NCBI GenBank assembly: GCA_958437935.1
Contig: CAUBPS010000009.1
Coordinates: forward strand, 43,007 to 107,006
Direction of reading: 5' to 3'
Length of the DNA: 64,000 nucleotides
From: an uncultured Collinsella sp.
GTDB taxonomy: Bacteria; Actinomycetota; Coriobacteriia; Coriobacteriales; Coriobacteriaceae
The position numbers were made by a program, and so were the translations under genes. The notes under the pieces were generated by a model. It was not told where the DNA came from, searched no databases, and saw only the letters and a program-made list of their open reading frames with translations. Positions 61,515 through 64,000 of the stretch are shown piece by piece (the first letter of the stretch is position 1; each line of letters begins with the position of its first letter).

Positions 61515-62723
61515 TTGTTGAAGTTAGCGGTACGGAAGATAGATAGGGGATCAGACGTAGTTCCCTCTGCTTTTGTTCTGCTTGTTGTCGCATATATGCT
61601 CACCGCCTTAGTCCAGGATTTGCTGCCATTTTCTGTAAATCGCTTGATAGGGGCATTGATCATTATTATTCTTGGTTTTGATTACCTTAAACACCTTACG
61701 AATTTACGTGTTCTAGCGTTATGCGCAATCGGCTTTCTATTCGTTATCCATGTGGGAATTACAACAACATCGTTAAACGATGAACTTGAATTCTATATTT
61801 ATTGGGTCGCAGCGTTACTTACTTTGTCTTATTTGGCATACGGTCAGAATATAGATGAGCTCATTGAAGTGGTTTCGAGACAAAGTAAGATATGTCGATT
61901 TGCTTGCTATCTTTCGACAATATTAATTGCGGTTCTTTTACTGACTCACACAGGTTTTGTTGTCTCTTGGGGTGGAGATTTATATTTTAAGGGCTTCTGT
62001 AATACTGAGCACACTATGGCGTCCGTCTGCTGTCTCGTGATGGCGATAAGCTTTCTTTGTGTTAGAAAAGAGTCAATGGCTGTTTTCTTTTTTCCCGTTA
62101 TCGGAATTGTTATGACATGGGCTCTTTTACAAACTGGCGCAAGAACCTTTATAGTTCCTGCTTTGATCATATGGCTGCTGTTTGTATTCTATTGTGTGAA
62201 AGCCAAGTGGGTTAGGCTGCTTATTACCCTAGTTTTAGCTATTGCTGTCATTTCAGTTTATTCGGTTACGGGTATGTCGTCTAAGTTTGATGTGGTTTCA
62301 AACACTTCAACCGGGAATTCATTTTTGAATGCGATTACCAGCGGAAGAATAGGATATTGGAATGTAGATATAACATCTTATTTAAATGGAGACCCCTTAA
62401 TCTGGCTATTTGGGGATTCTGCGGCAGCTGTTTATGATCTGAACATGTCTATTTTCCGCATGAGAATTTGGTCGCACAATGATTTTGTGATGCTGCTATG
62501 CAGTGTGGGCTTGCTTGGATTATTGATATATGCAGTCACCTTGAAACAATTCTTTTGGAAGATCCAGGGCCGCATTTCTACGCCTGTATTCACTTCGATT
62601 CTGATATTTGTCTTACTTCCCGCTTTCATTAATGGCTTCTATTGTTATCAGCATTTGCTGTATTCGTCAGCATTTCTGGTCTGCGCCGTATGTTGCAGCG
62701 ATAAAGCAGAGACTGTGATTTAA
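61515..62723 (+). CDS. O-antigen polymerase/ligase-like membrane protein (Wzy candidate)
   Basis: 402 residues, start TTG at 61515 or 61518 behind GGAG. I count ten or more hydrophobic segments (for example FVLLVVAYMLTALV, RLIGALIIIILGF, LLITLVLAIAVISVYSV, FTSILIFVLLPAFING). A larger soluble loop around residues 245-320 contains SGRIGYWNVDITSYLNGDPLIWLFGDS, the typical extracytoplasmic loop of Wzy/O-antigen ligase proteins, with WSHNDFVMLLCSVGLLGLLIY after it. It likely polymerises repeat units outside the membrane. Confidence 0.82.
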   Translation: MLKLAVRKIDRGSDVVPSAFVLLVVAYMLTALVQDLLPFSVNRLIGALIIIILGFDYLKHLTNLRVLALCAIGFLFVIHVGITTTSLNDELEFYIYWVAALLTLSYLAYGQNIDELIEVVSRQSKICRFACYLSTILIAVLLLTHTGFVVSWGGDLYFKGFCNTEHTMASVCCLVMAISFLCVRKESMAVFFFPVIGIVMTWALLQTGARTFIVPALIIWLLFVFYCVKAKWVRLLITLVLAIAVISVYSVTGMSSKFDVVSNTSTGNSFLNAITSGRIGYWNVDITSYLNGDPLIWLFGDSAAAVYDLNMSIFRMRIWSHNDFVMLLCSVGLLGLLIYAVTLKQFFWKIQGRISTPVFTSILIFVLLPAFINGFYCYQHLLYSSAFLVCAVCCSDKAETVI

Positions 62724-62885
62724 CTATCAGAATACTAATCATCTAGCTGGTATTGACGGTCTACATCTTCAAATTCACGCATTTTAATGACATTTTATTT
62801 TCTAATCAATTATTAAATTCAATTAATGAAATTTGAAGTTGACTGCATGTTATTTGCTTCCTGGTTTTAAGAAAGCTAGTGCCTA

Positions 62886-63908
62886 ATGCGTTTTTCAATT
62901 ATTGTTCCTGTTTATAATTGCCAGAACTATTTGCACGATTGCCTAGAATCGTTGTCTAAGCAAACTTTTCGTGACTTCGAAGTGCTTGTCGTTGACGATG
63001 GGTCGAGTGATGATTCAGGGAGTATCGCTGATTCTTTTGCCAGAATGTATGACAAGATAAATGTGATTCACTGCTCTAATCGTGGGCCATATCTTGCGAG
63101 AAGGCTTGCCATTTCGCAAGCGATCGGCGCCTATGTGGTATTTCTTGATGCAGATGATGGCTTGCGTCATGACGCTTTAGAAATTATTTCGCACTACATT
63201 GATGAGACCCCTGCGGACATCATTTCTTTCAGATATTCGAGCAAACCGGATTATTCCACAAAGGAGGATGAGCCTTATTTACTGCCTGGCTATTATGCAG
63301 GTTCAAGCTACAATTTATTTAAAGAAGCAATATGTCTAGGGCGTTCGAACAGCTTATGGGGAAAGGCTATTCGAATTGGCTGCATAGACATTGATGATAA
63401 TCAAGGTGCGTATGAGCATTTTCTAATGGCAGAGGATTTATTCCAATTAATTCCAATCGTTGATAGGGCACGTTCACTCTTACGTGTTGAAGATTCCCTT
63501 TACTATTATCGTCCGAATGAATCAGGGAGCACTTCTAATTACAAGCAGATCTATATCTCCGACACTGATAGAGTCGCAGATAGGCTTTTAAAATATGGCG
63601 TTCGTTGGGGAATGAAAGAATGCGCCGTAACTGGGGCGTTGAGGTTATATGTTAATTTAACAAAAATGCTCGTTGATTCGGTAGGCACATTGGGATTAGA
63701 TTGTGCAAATGCGGAGTTTAAACTTGAGCGCGCATCGCTGATTAAATTGGCGCCAAATATCATGACTGATATTAAGCATTTGCGCCCAGATTACCGTCTT
63801 CTTTTGACGGCAGTGATGTCAGGCAACTTTATTCTCGTTCGCTTAATTACCTTGATGTCGCACCTATGCCATATGTGTTTTGACTTTTGTCATCAAAAGA
63901 GCAAATAG
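62886..63908 (+). CDS. Glycosyltransferase family 2
   Basis: 340 residues. GT-A fold: FSIIVPVYNCQNYLHDCLESLSKQTFRDFEVLVVDDGSSDDSG at the start, VVFLDADDGLRHDALE with the DxD motif, then MAEDLFQLIPIVDRARS and YYYRPNESGSTS. The last 30 residues are hydrophobic (LVRLITLMSHLCHMC), perhaps a membrane contact. Starts 162 bases after the polymerase-like gene in an AT-rich gap with no other feature. The last 92 bases of the window after it hold nothing I recognise. Confidence 0.92.
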   Translation: MRFSIIVPVYNCQNYLHDCLESLSKQTFRDFEVLVVDDGSSDDSGSIADSFARMYDKINVIHCSNRGPYLARRLAISQAIGAYVVFLDADDGLRHDALEIISHYIDETPADIISFRYSSKPDYSTKEDEPYLLPGYYAGSSYNLFKEAICLGRSNSLWGKAIRIGCIDIDDNQGAYEHFLMAEDLFQLIPIVDRARSLLRVEDSLYYYRPNESGSTSNYKQIYISDTDRVADRLLKYGVRWGMKECAVTGALRLYVNLTKMLVDSVGTLGLDCANAEFKLERASLIKLAPNIMTDIKHLRPDYRLLLTAVMSGNFILVRLITLMSHLCHMCFDFCHQKSK

Positions 63909-64000
63909 CCACGAGCAAGACAACGGCGATTTTTATTATTGTCTAGGTGTCGTATTGGTAAAAACTATATGCATATCAAAATCATTGATAGTTGAATTAA

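Overview
The window looks like the chromosome of a gut Coriobacteriia bacterium, most likely Collinsella or a close relative. The reasons are a moderately high GC content, a glycogen cluster that includes GlgD, and lipoproteins of the type seen in this class. This is judged from protein families and composition by eye, without any database search. There is one tRNA, no rRNA and no CRISPR array.

Region 1 (1-19.3 kb, clearly the most GC-rich part) is a corrinoid locus. On the minus strand a cobalamin riboswitch precedes a predicted exported cobaltochelatase (CbiK), a small lipoprotein and an ABC-transporter substrate-binding lipoprotein that runs off the left edge. On the plus strand a tightly overlapping run of 17 genes encodes nearly the whole anaerobic cobalamin pathway: cobM, cbiD, a cbiL remnant, cbiG, cobJ, cbiET, cbiA, cobT, cobU, cobS, a CobU-like/CobC fusion, cbiB, cobD, cbiP, cobO, cbiC and cbiJ. 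The cbiL position holds only a 77-codon internal deletion derivative, so the pathway as seen here lacks the C20 methyltransferase. The right border carries a short transposase-like remnant and a palindromic repeat, which suggests a transferred island.

Region 2 (19.5-37.6 kb) is mostly housekeeping. It has a radical SAM protein, a MacAB-like exporter, an L,D-transpeptidase, serine dehydratase and metK on the minus strand. gltX, priA, def, fmt and rsmB follow on the plus strand. The gaps between these genes hold several different long palindromes, many with a GGGAC/GTCCC core, including three copies of one family.

Region 3 (37.7-51.2 kb, minus strand) is a complete glycogen module: glgB, glgP, glgC, glgD, glgA and then a GH13-GH77 fusion enzyme, with a small FmdB zinc-ribbon protein at the end. 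GlgA and GlgB both carry long Lys/Ala/Thr-rich tails like histone H1. Candidate TGGTAAAAC operators lie at both ends of the module.

Region 4 (51.5-64 kb, plus strand) starts with a HAD phosphatase, thiamine pyrophosphokinase and tRNA-Ala(GGC). A surface-polysaccharide locus follows: a long untranslated leader with stacked, mutually exclusive hairpins including a terminator, a specialised NusG paralog (LoaP/RfaH type), an initiating sugar-phosphate transferase, phosphohexomutase, mannose-1-phosphate guanylyltransferase, a GT26 transferase, two GT4 transferases, a polymerase-like membrane protein and a GT2 transferase. Base composition falls sharply from about 58.4 kb onward, a sign of a transferred, strain-variable cassette.
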